43,606 bases of DNA from JBBRCX01 sp038204465. GTDB lineage: Bacteria; Planctomycetota; Phycisphaerae; Tepidisphaerales; Tepidisphaeraceae. Below, in pieces: positions 1 through 8,188 of this stretch. How positions within the stretch are numbered: the stretch's first letter is position 1; the number at the start of each line of letters is the position of its first letter. The stretch spans positions 1 through 43,606 of the forward strand of contig JBBRCX010000033.1 of NCBI GenBank assembly GCA_038204465.1, given 5' to 3'. A model generated the notes under the pieces. That model ran no database searches and was not told the origin of the DNA. It saw nothing but the letters and a program-made list of their open reading frames with translations. The position numbers were made by a program, and so were the translations under genes.

Positions 1-255
1 TCTCGGCTGGGGCCGTTCGGGCCCGCAGTGAGGTTTGTGGCGCGCGGTTGAGGTCTTCCTGGTCCACGAAAGCCCTCAAAAGCCCACCCAAGCCCTGCAT
101 CGGATCGCCAAAGCCGGCGAAAGCCTGCAAGGTCGCCTGGGCTGGCGGCGAAAAGCCTGGCCCGCACGCGGCGCGGCCTCGGGACCGACTCGATCCGACT
201 GCCGATCATTGGGGCGGATTCGTCGCTGAGTTTGAGGAAACTGGGGATGAGTCAG
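1..255 (+). repeat. Dispersed ~250-bp repeat, copy A (runs off the left edge)
   Basis: This segment matches 19839-20087 read on the opposite strand almost base for base, from the window edge to GATGAGTCAG at 246-255. The copies differ by scattered substitutions, a 1-nt indel near position 43 and an 8-nt length difference near 110-125. Neither indel is a multiple of three, so no reading frame is shared and the element is probably not protein-coding. Its right edge falls on the TGA stop codon of metG, so the repeat begins exactly where that gene ends. No transposase or clear terminal inverted repeats are visible. The left boundary is not in the window. Confidence 0.85.
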
Positions 256-1799
256 CCCTCTTTGGTCTCCAGCCTGGGGAAGAGCGGCTGGCCTTCGCCG
301 AACTTCTGGCCGGCGGGAAGCGGCGCGGCGCACAGGTCGGCGAGGGATTTGCCGTCAGGGTCGACGCCGAGTTGCCGCAAACCGGCGGCGGCCCTCTGCG
401 GGAGGATGGGAATGAGGGCGACGAGCGCGCGGTAGATTGCCTGGGCGGAGAGGTTGAGCACCGTGTCGAGCCGGCCTGCTTTTGCGGGGTCCTTGGCGAG
501 GGTGAAGGGCGCGGTCGCGTCGATGTAGGCGTTGGTGGCGCGAGCCAGCTCGACCGGCAGGAGCGAGCACTGCTGCAGCTCGATTCGTCTGTAGGCGTCT
601 GCGAGCGCGCCGGTGAGCTTCTGCGTCGGACCCAGCACGATGTCGTCGGCTGCATCGCGGTCCGCGAGCGCCGGCAATGCGCCGCCTCGATAGCGGCCAA
701 CCATCTTCACAATCCGGTTGAGGCAATTCCCCAGGACGTTGGAAAGCTCATTGTAGGACTTGTTGAAATCGGCATCGGTCCAATCGAGGTCGCTGCCGAA
801 CGGGGCGGCGCGGAGCAGGTAGTAGCGGAAGGCGTCGTAACCATACTGGGCCCCGATGGCGCGGATCTTCTCCAGGCCGATGAAGTTTCCCATCGTCTTG
901 CTCATCTTCCGCCCCTCGCTGGTCCACCAGCCGTGGGCAAAGACGCATTTGGGAAGCGGCTGAGCGAGCCCCATGAGCATCGCGGGCCAGTAGACCGCGT
1001 GGAACCAGAGGATCTCCTTGCCGATGAGGTGAACGTCGGCGGGCCAGTACTTCTGGTAGCGCGATGGATCGTCGGTGCCATAGCCGAGCGCGGTGATGTA
1101 GTTGCTGAGCGCGTCGATCCACACGTAGACGACGTGCTCCGGATCGTGGGGCATCGGAATACCCCACTTGAGCGTCGCCCGGCTGATCGAGAGGTCTTCG
1201 ACGCCCGCCTCGAGCTTGCTGATCACTTCGTTGCGCCGCGCCTGCGGCTGGACGAAGCCTGGATGCTCCCGGATGTGCGCGAGCACGCGATCGGCATACT
1301 TGCTGAGGCGGAAGAAGTAGCTCTTCTCCTCATATCGCACCAGCGCCCGGTCGCTGATGGCCGACTTGTATTTCTGCTCCTTGGCGGCGGTCTCGGTGAC
1401 GAATTCTTCCTGGCCTTCGTCGTACCAGCCCTGATAGCTGCCGAGATAGATGTCGCCGTTGGCCTGTAGTTGCTCGACGATTTTCTGCACGGCCTGTTTA
1501 TGACGGGGTTGCGTGGTGCGGATGAAGTCGTCGTGGGTGATGTCGAGTTCGCGCCAGACGTCCTCGAATATCTTCACGACGCGGTCGGCGAGCACGCCTG
1601 GCTCAACGCCCTGCTCGGCCGCGGTCTTGACCATCTTGATGCCATGCTCGTCGGTGCCGGTGAGGAGGAACGTGTCGTGGCCGGCGAGGCGGTGATAGCG
1701 CGCGAGGGTGTCGGCGGCCAACGTGGTGTACAGGTGCCCGAGGTGGGGCTCGGCGTTGGGGTAGTAGATCGGCGTGGTGATGTAGAAGCAGTCGGTCAT
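252..1799 (-). CDS. metG: Methionyl-tRNA synthetase
   Basis: Cytoplasmic class I aminoacyl-tRNA synthetase that charges tRNA(Met) with methionine using ATP. The 515-residue product begins MTDCFYITTPIYYPN, the usual start of the short bacterial form. It carries the HIGH-type signature as HLGH (residues 19-22) and the KMSKS-type loop as KMSKT (about 298-302). The connective insert around residues 120-165 has no cysteines, so the zinc knuckle is absent. The protein stops after the anticodon-binding helical domain and lacks the C-terminal tRNA-binding (EMAPII/CsaA) domain found in longer homologues. The frame stays open to 1844, but those extra residues come from a 7-nt-period intergenic repeat, so the ATG at 1799 is preferred. 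No Shine-Dalgarno sequence precedes it. The stop codon lies at the edge of repeat copy A. Confidence 0.96.
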   Translation of the reverse strand: MTDCFYITTPIYYPNAEPHLGHLYTTLAADTLARYHRLAGHDTFLLTGTDEHGIKMVKTAAEQGVEPGVLADRVVKIFEDVWRELDITHDDFIRTTQPRHKQAVQKIVEQLQANGDIYLGSYQGWYDEGQEEFVTETAAKEQKYKSAISDRALVRYEEKSYFFRLSKYADRVLAHIREHPGFVQPQARRNEVISKLEAGVEDLSISRATLKWGIPMPHDPEHVVYVWIDALSNYITALGYGTDDPSRYQKYWPADVHLIGKEILWFHAVYWPAMLMGLAQPLPKCVFAHGWWTSEGRKMSKTMGNFIGLEKIRAIGAQYGYDAFRYYLLRAAPFGSDLDWTDADFNKSYNELSNVLGNCLNRIVKMVGRYRGGALPALADRDAADDIVLGPTQKLTGALADAYRRIELQQCSLLPVELARATNAYIDATAPFTLAKDPAKAGRLDTVLNLSAQAIYRALVALIPILPQRAAAGLRQLGVDPDGKSLADLCAAPLPAGQKFGEGQPLFPRLETKEG

Positions 1800-1813
1800 G
1801 GGGACTCGGAGGG

Positions 1814-1836
1814 TTTTCGATTTGCGATTTGCGATT
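1814..1836. repeat. Short 7-nt-period repeat (TTTTCGA/TTTGCGA units)
   Basis: Three tandem units of a TTT(T/G)CGA heptamer lie just upstream of metG. A closely similar run occurs at 18443-18460. Such runs between genes are common in planctomycete genomes. Here they add a spurious N-terminal extension to the metG frame. Confidence 0.7.
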
Positions 1837-2037
1837 GGATTCAAGAATCGCTTCGGCCGCCTTAAATTGAAAGACCATCGCCGGGTCGGAATGAGGTCGC
1901 ACAGCAGGGGCGGAGCTTCCGGGCGAGCGGACGGCTACCCCAATCGCATCGACATCATTCGGACGGGACGATGGTTCATAGACGGATTATCGGCAGCGGG
2001 GAAGTTTTCATCAAGTCAGAGTAGCGGCGGCCCGCGT

Positions 2038-2043
2038 TACAAT
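2038..2043 (+). promoter_or_regulatory. Candidate -10 element (TACAAT) for the zinc-ribbon gene
   Basis: TACAAT ends 9 nt before the ATG at 2053. That would put the transcription start on or within a few bases of the start codon, giving a leaderless or nearly leaderless mRNA. I see no good -35 hexamer and no Shine-Dalgarno sequence. Confidence 0.4.
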
Positions 2044-2052
2044 CCCCATGTG

Positions 2053-2355
2053 ATGTCCGATGAAGTGGAATGCAATCTGTGCGGCCGGCGCGTCGAGCGG
2101 CATGCGTGCTACGTGGTGCGGATGGATGTTTTTGCGCACCCCTCGGTCCCGCCCATCACCTCTGAGCAGTTGGGCGGAACCGATTTCGACCAGACGCTCG
2201 ACATGCTGATGGATGAGATGAAGCACATGTCGGCGGACGAGCTGCAGGACACGGTCCACCGCCGGTTCGAATATCACCTGTGTTTTCCCTGCCAGCGTAA
2301 ATTTCTCGCCAATCCGCTCGGCAAGCCGCGAAGCGAGCGCGCGGGGCAGAACTAG
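2053..2355 (+). CDS. Small zinc-ribbon protein, hypothetical
   Basis: A 100-residue soluble protein with an N-terminal CNLC pair (residues 6-9) and a C-terminal CFPC pair near residue 76. This is the arrangement of a split zinc ribbon in which the two knuckles flank a helical, acidic middle section (MLMDEMKHMSADEL). I do not recognise the family, and nothing shows a specific substrate. The frame is open upstream to 1798, but that stretch is overlain by the metG upstream region and the heptamer repeat. The ATG at 2053 sits directly after a TACAAT -10-like element, which supports it. The next gene starts 51 bp downstream on the same strand. A role in nucleic-acid binding or as a small regulator is only a guess. 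Confidence 0.75.
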   Translation: MSDEVECNLCGRRVERHACYVVRMDVFAHPSVPPITSEQLGGTDFDQTLDMLMDEMKHMSADELQDTVHRRFEYHLCFPCQRKFLANPLGKPRSERAGQN

Positions 2356-2406
2356 TTTCCGCCGAGGCGCCTGGTACTCTCACCGTCGCGCAGTGCATCG
2401 AGTTCT

Positions 2407-3462
2407 ATGCCACAAAAACACTTTGAGCTTCCAGCGGATCTGTCGGAGCGGCTTCGCGCAACCGCCGAAGCCGTGGACCAGGCGGGGAACTGGCCGCAGG
2501 CCGAGCTGGACGCGCTGGCGGCAGCAGGGGCGATGAAGTGGGCGGTGCCGCGTGAATTTGGCGGCGAAGACTGCTCGGCGCTTGAGCTGTACCTGCGCTA
2601 CGAAGCAATCGCGGGCGATACGCTGACGCTGGCACTGATCCTCTCGCAGCGCGACTCCGCGGTGGCGATGATCGACTCGGCCGATCAATGGGTCGTGCGC
2701 GGTGGGATGCTGAAGCGGCTGGCGAACAATGAGCTGTTCATCACGGTCGGGATCGCGCAGCTCACGACGAGCCGGCAGGGAGGCCCGCCGGTGCTGCGCG
2801 CCGCGCACGCGGGCGGCGGGTATCGGATCGACGGCTACATTCCCTGGGCCACCGGGGCCGCGCAGGCGGAGATCATCATCACCGGCGCGGTGCTGGACGA
2901 TGGCGGGCAGATCCTGTTTGCCCTGCCTACGGGCTCGGAGGGCGTGACGGTTGATCCGCCGATGCCTTTGGTTTCGCTGCGCGCGAGTTGGACCACGCGC
3001 ATCGCATGCGACGGAGTGACAATCAGCGGCAGCCAGCTTCTGCGCAGCCCGGTTCCCAGCGCGCTGGCGGGCCGCAAGAAGAGCATCGCGCTGGGGCAGG
3101 CATTCCTTGGCACGGGACTGTGCAGGGGCGCGCTGGACCTCATTGAAGCCCACAACTCCGCTGCTGCGCGGCAGGCGTCAGAGCGGTTCGGGGAGCAACT
3201 GCAAAAACTTCGCCAGCGCGTGCTCGAACTTTCCGCGGAAGGCCGCGAAGAGGGAGCCGCCGCCGCGGCTGGGGAGATCCGCGCGGCGTGCAATGACCTG
3301 GCGCTTCGCATCACGCACGCTGCGGTGACGCTGTATAAGGGGACCGCCCTTTTGACCACCCACCCCGCACAGCGGCTGGCGCGCGAGGCGCTGTTCCTCC
3401 TGGTTTGGTCATGCCCCAATCCGGTGATCGACTGCACTGTGGAGCTTTTGAGCTCGGGGTGA
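2407..3462 (+). CDS. Acyl-CoA dehydrogenase-like flavoprotein
   Basis: The 351-residue product has the acyl-CoA dehydrogenase fold. The N-terminal helical part contains the family pattern GAMKWAVPREFGGEDCS. It is followed by the beta domain (ITVGIAQLTTSRQG, then GYRIDGYIPWATGA) and a C-terminal helical domain ending in HPAQRLAREALFLLVWSC, the usual arginine-containing flavin and dimer segment. It is somewhat shorter than typical members (about 380 residues), and I cannot place the catalytic glutamate with certainty, so the substrate and even dehydrogenase activity are open. Family members oxidise acyl-CoA thioesters with FAD, passing electrons to ETF; some relatives are monooxygenases. No ETF or other beta-oxidation gene is nearby. 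No Shine-Dalgarno is visible before the ATG. Confidence 0.8.
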   Translation: MPQKHFELPADLSERLRATAEAVDQAGNWPQAELDALAAAGAMKWAVPREFGGEDCSALELYLRYEAIAGDTLTLALILSQRDSAVAMIDSADQWVVRGGMLKRLANNELFITVGIAQLTTSRQGGPPVLRAAHAGGGYRIDGYIPWATGAAQAEIIITGAVLDDGGQILFALPTGSEGVTVDPPMPLVSLRASWTTRIACDGVTISGSQLLRSPVPSALAGRKKSIALGQAFLGTGLCRGALDLIEAHNSAAARQASERFGEQLQKLRQRVLELSAEGREEGAAAAAGEIRAACNDLALRITHAAVTLYKGTALLTTHPAQRLAREALFLLVWSCPNPVIDCTVELLSSG

Positions 3463-3549
3463 ATCAAACGAGAAAGTATCGCGGTCGTCCCGCCCGTACC
3501 ATTTGCCCGCGGGGAAGCCGCGCTGGTCGCGTGTTGGCGGGGTCGCGGT

Positions 3550-3555
3550 GATACT
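3550..3555 (+). promoter_or_regulatory. Candidate -10 element (GATACT) for the tlyA-like gene
   Basis: GATACT is separated from the ATG at 3562 by exactly six bases. This is the same spacing as TATAAT to GTG at mutL, and it predicts a leaderless transcript. There is no Shine-Dalgarno sequence. A convincing -35 is not visible. Confidence 0.4.
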
Positions 3556-3561
3556 TGTGAT

Positions 3562-4122
3562 ATGTCAACGTTCGTATCGCGGGCGGGATTGAAGCTCGAT
3601 CACGCTCTGAATGTCTTTAAGATCGACGTCACGGGGTGGGTGTGCGCTGATCTGGGATGCAACACCGGGGGCTTCGTGGACTGCCTGCTGCAGCGCGGGG
3701 CGGCGAAGGTGTACGCCATCGACACCGGCTATGGCGTGCTCGATTGGAAACTGCGCAAGGACCCGCGGGTGATTGTCATGGAGCGCACCAATGCCCTGCA
3801 CGCGGAGTTGCCCGAGTTGGTTCAACTGGTCACGATCGACGTGGCGTGGACGAAGCAGAAGCACATCATTCCGCCCGCCACGCGGATGCTGAAGCCGGGT
3901 GGATGGATCGTCAGCCTGATCAAGCCGCACTACGAGGCGGAAGCGTCATTACTGGTGAAGGGCGTGCTGCCGGCGGGCGAAGTCGAATCCGTCGTAAATC
4001 AAGTAAAGACAAACGTTGAGGGTGCCGACGTAGAGGTAATACAGACGGTGCTGAGCCCCATCAAAGGGGCCAAGGGGAACGTCGAGGTGCTGGCTAAACT
4101 CCGAGCGGCCAAGCCCCTATGA
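3562..4122 (+). CDS. TlyA/FtsJ-type RNA methyltransferase without S4 domain
   Basis: The 186-residue protein begins SRAGLKLDHAL, the segment that in TlyA follows the S4 RNA-binding domain. It continues with the SAM-binding motif DLGCNTGGFVDCLL (residues 30-43), then ERTNALHAE, VTIDVAW and KPGGWIVSLIKPHYEA, all matching the FtsJ-like half of TlyA. TlyA enzymes 2'-O-methylate cytidines of 16S and 23S rRNA. This protein would act in the cytoplasm on RNA, but the usual S4 domain of about 60 residues is missing, so target recognition must differ. The ATG lies six bases after a -10-like GATACT. The stop codon overlaps an ATG (ATGA, 4119-4122) of the next frame. I infer an rRNA methyltransferase; the specific site is unknown. 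Confidence 0.82.
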   Translation: MSTFVSRAGLKLDHALNVFKIDVTGWVCADLGCNTGGFVDCLLQRGAAKVYAIDTGYGVLDWKLRKDPRVIVMERTNALHAELPELVQLVTIDVAWTKQKHIIPPATRMLKPGGWIVSLIKPHYEAEASLLVKGVLPAGEVESVVNQVKTNVEGADVEVIQTVLSPIKGAKGNVEVLAKLRAAKPL

Positions 4123-4178
4123 TAGCTCGGGCAGCGGCTGCGGGACTGGTTTCGAGTGGTTGTGTCGGGTTCGTCTTT

Positions 4179-5306
4179 ATGCCGCAAATCAGAATCGCCA
4201 TTGCCGGGATCGGAAACTGCGCCAGCTCGCTGCTGCAGGGAATCGCGTACTACGGGGCGAATCCAGACGACACGATCGGCCTGATGAACCCGGTGATCGG
4301 CGGCTTCCGGACGGGCAACATCGAGGTTGTCGCGGCCTTCGATATTGACTCGCGAAAAGTCGGGCGGCCCCTCGAAGAGGCGATCTTCGCCCTGCCCAAC
4401 AACACCAAGCAATTCTTTCCCGGCGTCCCGCGCAGCGGCGTGGCGGTGCAGATGGGCGAGGTGCTCGACGGCATCGCGCCGCACATGCAGAGCTACCCGG
4501 CGCACCAGCGGTTTGAACGATCGACCGCGCAGCCGGTGGACGTGGCGCGTGCGCTGCGCGAGAGCGGCGCCGAAATCCTGGTGAGCTACCTGCCGGTGGG
4601 ATCGCAGAAGGCGACGGAGTTTTACGCCGAGGCGTGCCTGCAGAGCGGCGTGAGCCTGGTCAACTGCGTGCCGTGCTTCGTGGTTTCGGATCAGAAATGG
4701 GCGAGCCGCTTTGTCGAGCGCGGAATTCCGTGCGTGGGCGATGATATCAAGGCGCAGGTCGGCGCGACAATTACCCATCGCACGCTGGCACGGCTGTTCG
4801 CGGATCGCGGCGTGCGCATCGATTCGACGTACCAGATCAACACGGGCGGAAACGCCGACTTCCTGAACATGCTGAGCCGCGAGCGGCTGAGCAGCAAGAA
4901 GATCAGCAAGACCGAGGCGGTGCAAAGCCAGCTCGACGTGCCGCTGGATCCCGGGCAGATCCACATCGGCCCGAGCGATTTCATTCCGTTCCAGAAGGAC
5001 AACAAGGTCTGCTTCATTCGCGTCGAGGGCACGGGCTTCGGGGGCGTGCCGATGAACCTGGAGTTGCGGCTGAGCGTGGAAGACTCGCCGAACAGCGCCG
5101 GGGTGGTCGTCGATGCCGTCCGCTGCTGCAAGCTCGCCCGCGACGCCGGCATCGCCGGGCCAATCGAGCCGGTCTGCGCCTGGACGATGAAGCATCCGCC
5201 GAAGCAGATGCGCGACGCGGATGCCCGCCTGAGCTTCGAGGAATTCATCAACGACGCCAGCGCGCAAGCCCGCGCCACTCAAGGCCTCACTCGCTCACGG
5301 AAGTGA
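4179..5306 (+). CDS. ino1: myo-Inositol-1-phosphate synthase
   Basis: Converts D-glucose 6-phosphate to 1D-myo-inositol 3-phosphate using NAD, the committing step for inositol lipids and inositol-based solutes. The 375-residue product starts with a Rossmann NAD-binding segment (IRIAIAGIGNCASSL). It carries the synthase patterns CVPCFVVSD, GDDIKAQVGAT, NTGGNADFLNM and SKTEAVQS, as in the short actinobacterial-type enzymes. The frame is open to an ATG at 4119 that overlaps the methyltransferase stop. The start at 4179 (MPQIRIAIAG) fits the family better, but the upstream ATG could give a 20-residue extension. The gene follows the TlyA-like gene closely and converges on the glycosyltransferase pair. 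Inositol made here could feed phosphatidylinositol-type lipids, which is inference. Confidence 0.92.
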   Translation: MPQIRIAIAGIGNCASSLLQGIAYYGANPDDTIGLMNPVIGGFRTGNIEVVAAFDIDSRKVGRPLEEAIFALPNNTKQFFPGVPRSGVAVQMGEVLDGIAPHMQSYPAHQRFERSTAQPVDVARALRESGAEILVSYLPVGSQKATEFYAEACLQSGVSLVNCVPCFVVSDQKWASRFVERGIPCVGDDIKAQVGATITHRTLARLFADRGVRIDSTYQINTGGNADFLNMLSRERLSSKKISKTEAVQSQLDVPLDPGQIHIGPSDFIPFQKDNKVCFIRVEGTGFGGVPMNLELRLSVEDSPNSAGVVVDAVRCCKLARDAGIAGPIEPVCAWTMKHPPKQMRDADARLSFEEFINDASAQARATQGLTRSRK

Positions 5307-5339
5307 GAAAGCCGAAAGCCCAGGGTCCGCGGCGCGGAC
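5301..5339. terminator. Possible hairpins between convergent genes
   Basis: Two small hairpins sit in the gap between ino1 (plus) and the glycosyltransferase gene (minus). One is CTCAC-GGAA-GTGAG around the ino1 stop codon and the other is GTCCGC-GGC-GCGGAC at 5325-5339. Neither has a convincing U-tract, so terminator function is only suggested by position. Confidence 0.25.
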
Positions 5340-5340
5340 G

Positions 5341-6927
5341 CTACCTTGATGCTTGCTTGTCGCTAATTCGTGGACTCAGGAACACTCGCCACGGCCCTCG
5401 CGCGTCCAGGTCGGTGGATCGATCCACGGTTGGCCAGGGCTGCGGCTGCGAATTGATCTTCTCCAGCTCGCGCTCCATCGCGCGATTTTCTTCCCATCCA
5501 TACTTCGAAATATCGTCAGCGGGGATCACGCGGGCGGCGTCGGAATTTCGGAAGCTGTAAACCGGGTCCCATACGAGCATCGCGCCGGGCGGGCATTTCT
5601 CGATCGTCTCGCGGCTCCATTCCAGCGTGCGCGTGCCTTCGGTGGGACTGATTCCCAGGAAGTAGAAGACGCCGGGGTGGGAGCTGATGATGTAGGGATA
5701 GCCGTGGTGCTCGAGCTCTGTGGAGAACTCGGACGCGACCCACTTCGCTGCCCGCCAATGATCGGGCATCCGAAGCGGCAGGATTGGCACGATGAAGTTG
5801 GCGAGTAGCGGCAGCAGCGCCGCGATGGTCGCCCACGGGAGCGGGCGCTTCCAGTGCAGCCGGTCGAAGACCCATTCCCACCCCCGCGCGGATAAGAGTC
5901 CCCAGAACGGAGCGGTGACGATGAGATAGCGCGGCTCGCCATAGCTGCCGAGTTTGCCGAGCCAGTGGAGCAGACTGTGCACCGACAGCACCATCAACGG
6001 CAGCAGCGCGATGAGCAGGCGGCAGCGAGCAAGATGACGTGAGGCGGAATCTTCATCGTGCGTATTGCGGCGCGTCGGCCGGCGGCGCACGCCCTCGTCC
6101 AGCGTCAAGAAGATTCCGATCAGGGTTGCGGGCAAGACGAACGGGCCAACCACCAGCGGGAGCAGGCGAACGAAGGTCCACAGGGACCCGGCGGGGTATG
6201 CGCTGTTTGCCGCGTAGGGCCAATGCTCGGGCAGCCAGCGCCACCAGGGCCCGTGGCGGCCATAGACATGCCACCCGGCGAGGCTCCAGCCGACGAGCGG
6301 CATCGCCAGGATTGGCGGCCACCAGGGCTTGCGGTGAAGCAGCAAAGCGATCGCGGCAAGAAGGACGAAGCCGAAGCCCTCCGGGCGCGCCAAGGGGCTC
6401 AGGCCCACGAGCAGCGCCATCACACCGAAGCGGCGGGCCTGGTATGCCGAGAAAGCGAAGCCGATCAACGCCGCAAAGGGGAGCTCGGTCATCTCGCTGA
6501 AGGAGTGCAGAAATACCAGCGGACTTGCGAGCGTGAAGATGAAGGCAAGGAGGGGCCAGCGCATCGCCTGCGCGCGGGCAATTCGCATCGCGACGGCGGC
6601 GCACGACAGGGCCAGCAGCATGCTCGTGACGCGGACGGCGAGCCTGCCCTCCTGAAGATTTCCGATCTGCCCAGGCAGCGAATAGAGCGCGGTGCAGAAC
6701 GGTCTGCCCCAGACATCGACCAGGACGGCAGGCTGCGAGAAGGCGAAGCGGGAGAGCAGGTAGTGGAGGCAGGAGTCGGCGGCGATGAATCCTTCGGACC
6801 TGACGGCACAGACTAGCGAAAGGCAGGCGAAGACCGCCGCCGCGATCAACACGGGCCAGCGGCTGCGCGACGAGTCGGTTTCGGGCAGCAGGTCCGCGGC
6901 AGGTTCATGCGTCGTTGCACTGCTCAT
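5341..6927 (-). CDS. Multi-span membrane protein, glycosyltransferase-like (PMT/GT39-type)
   Basis: The 528-residue protein has many hydrophobic segments from residue 25 to about 400 (LIAAAVFACLSLVCAV, LLALSCAAVAM, FVLLAAIALLL, ATIAALLPLLANFIVPIL) and a hydrophilic C-terminal part of about 120 residues. An acidic motif follows the first span (GFIAADSCLHYLLSRFAF), as in GT-C glycosyltransferases that use polyprenyl-phosphate sugars. The ATG at 6927 overlaps the stop codon of the upstream GT2 gene (ATGA), so the two are translationally coupled. The frame continues open into that gene, but this is a shadow. The pairing suggests that the GT2 enzyme makes a lipid-linked sugar that this protein transfers at the outer face of the membrane. 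That assignment is inference from architecture and context. Confidence 0.7.
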   Translation of the reverse strand: MSSATTHEPAADLLPETDSSRSRWPVLIAAAVFACLSLVCAVRSEGFIAADSCLHYLLSRFAFSQPAVLVDVWGRPFCTALYSLPGQIGNLQEGRLAVRVTSMLLALSCAAVAMRIARAQAMRWPLLAFIFTLASPLVFLHSFSEMTELPFAALIGFAFSAYQARRFGVMALLVGLSPLARPEGFGFVLLAAIALLLHRKPWWPPILAMPLVGWSLAGWHVYGRHGPWWRWLPEHWPYAANSAYPAGSLWTFVRLLPLVVGPFVLPATLIGIFLTLDEGVRRRPTRRNTHDEDSASRHLARCRLLIALLPLMVLSVHSLLHWLGKLGSYGEPRYLIVTAPFWGLLSARGWEWVFDRLHWKRPLPWATIAALLPLLANFIVPILPLRMPDHWRAAKWVASEFSTELEHHGYPYIISSHPGVFYFLGISPTEGTRTLEWSRETIEKCPPGAMLVWDPVYSFRNSDAARVIPADDISKYGWEENRAMERELEKINSQPQPWPTVDRSTDLDARGPWRVFLSPRISDKQASR

Positions 6928-8057
6928 GGGCGATCGCTCCACTCCAGAGGGCGCAGTTCCTGCCGCAGGCCGCGAATGTCCTGCATGAGCTCTTTGCGCA
7001 GCACATAACGAACGAGAGTCGCGATGCCAAAGATGATCAGGAAAATCTCCAGCGGGTAAGCCTCCTTCAATCGTGCCGTAAGCCAGGCGGCCGCCAGGAA
7101 ACATGCGACCCATTCCGCAACCGAGATGATGGCGAAATCGCGCCAGGGCCAGCGGGTCACGAGGAACGCCCTCTGCGTCCGCACGTAGCGGGCATGGAAC
7201 ACGAGCGTGACCAGGATTGCCGCCGGGTATGAGAGCGCAGCCGACCACATCGGGTTGATGCCGCGGCGGATCAGCGTGAGGTAGACGCCGAACGCGAGAA
7301 ACCAGCCGAGCCCCGTCGCGATGAGGAACTTCCCGATGGGCGCGAGACGCGGGAAGCAGAAGTCGTAGAGGCGGGAGAGGTGCTCAAGATACTTGAATTG
7401 CTGGGCAACGGTGAGCTTCGAGACCCCGTGGGTGCGTGCGGTGAAATGGATGGGCACTTCCCTGATGCGCGTGACGCCCGCCTTGCACATCAGCTCCAGC
7501 CCGATCTTGTATCCCAGGGGCGTCAATCGCCGCGCGCCTTCAAAGGTGCTCTTGCGCAGGGCGAAATAGCCGGACATCGGATCGCGCGTGCTGCCGGCGA
7601 AGGGCTTTGCCAGAAAGGTGGCGATCCGCGAATTCAGCCGCCGCAAGGGCCCCCACCGCTCCTCGATGCTGCCGCCTTCGACGTGGCGCGAGCCGAGCAC
7701 AAAATCCGCCTCGCCACGCTCGAGCGGTTCGATCAGATCGTTGAGCCGTTCGGGCGGATGCTGCAGGTCGGCATCCATGACGACGAGGAACTCTCCCCGC
7801 GCGAGCCTCATCCCTTCGAGTACGGCGCCGCTGAGCCCTGAATCGAGGTGCGGCCGAACGTGCAGGCGCAGGGGATATTTCTGCGCCATCTCGGCGCAGA
7901 TTCGATCGGTGCCATCGGCGCTGGCGTCATCCACGATGAGGATCTCGTAGGAGCGGTTCTGCAGGGCGGCACCGATCCGCGGCACGAGCAGCGCCAGGTT
8001 CTCGGCCTCCTTCAGGGTGGGGACGATGACGGAAATGTCGATCGGTTCGGCGCTCAT
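6924..8057 (-). CDS. Polyprenol-phosphate glycosyltransferase (GT2) with GtrA-like membrane tail
   Basis: The 377-residue product opens with a GT2 catalytic domain (residues 7-225): IDISVIVPTLKEAENL, ILIVDDASADGT, the metal-binding VVMDADLQHPPE, then DFVLGSRHVEGG and MSGYFALRKS. This pattern matches dolichol/undecaprenyl-phosphate mannosyl- or glucosyltransferases. After a linker come about four hydrophobic segments (residues 240-360), matching a GtrA-like domain thought to flip or retain the lipid-linked sugar. Known homologues transfer a hexose from a nucleotide sugar to a polyprenyl phosphate at the cytoplasmic face. It overlaps the next gene by 4 bp and is the first gene of a two-gene unit. 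It is divergent from the sugar isomerase gene at 8189. I cannot identify the sugar. Confidence 0.87.
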   Translation of the reverse strand: MSAEPIDISVIVPTLKEAENLALLVPRIGAALQNRSYEILIVDDASADGTDRICAEMAQKYPLRLHVRPHLDSGLSGAVLEGMRLARGEFLVVMDADLQHPPERLNDLIEPLERGEADFVLGSRHVEGGSIEERWGPLRRLNSRIATFLAKPFAGSTRDPMSGYFALRKSTFEGARRLTPLGYKIGLELMCKAGVTRIREVPIHFTARTHGVSKLTVAQQFKYLEHLSRLYDFCFPRLAPIGKFLIATGLGWFLAFGVYLTLIRRGINPMWSAALSYPAAILVTLVFHARYVRTQRAFLVTRWPWRDFAIISVAEWVACFLAAAWLTARLKEAYPLEIFLIIFGIATLVRYVLRKELMQDIRGLRQELRPLEWSDRP

Positions 8058-8177
8058 CGGAGAGGACGGAAGTTATCCGCGGGCCGGTGCGGACGCGAGG
8101 GCTGAATATGCCGCCGAGAAGAGAATAAGAACGAGCGAGCAAGTTGGGGCGTGGGCGCGTAAGCTGTGTCACCTTTT

Positions 8178-8183
8178 AAGGAG
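8178..8183 (+). promoter_or_regulatory. Shine-Dalgarno that fixes a TTG start
   Basis: AAGGAG lies a few bases before the TTG at 8189. It is the main evidence that this rare start codon is used, since there is no in-frame ATG nearby. Confidence 0.7.
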
Positions 8184-8188
8184 CTTTC

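Noticed and set aside
48..1469. Long plus-strand open frame opposite metG
   Set aside because: It lies over a clear metG on the other strand; high GC keeps the antisense frame open. The translation has no recognisable family features.
3999..5282. Long minus-strand open frame opposite ino1
   Set aside because: An antisense shadow of a gene with full family signatures on the plus strand.
5341..7248. Longer 635-codon version of the membrane glycosyltransferase-like gene
   Set aside because: The extra 107 residues are an off-frame reading of the GT2 gene; the ATGA overlap at 6924-6927 gives a natural start.
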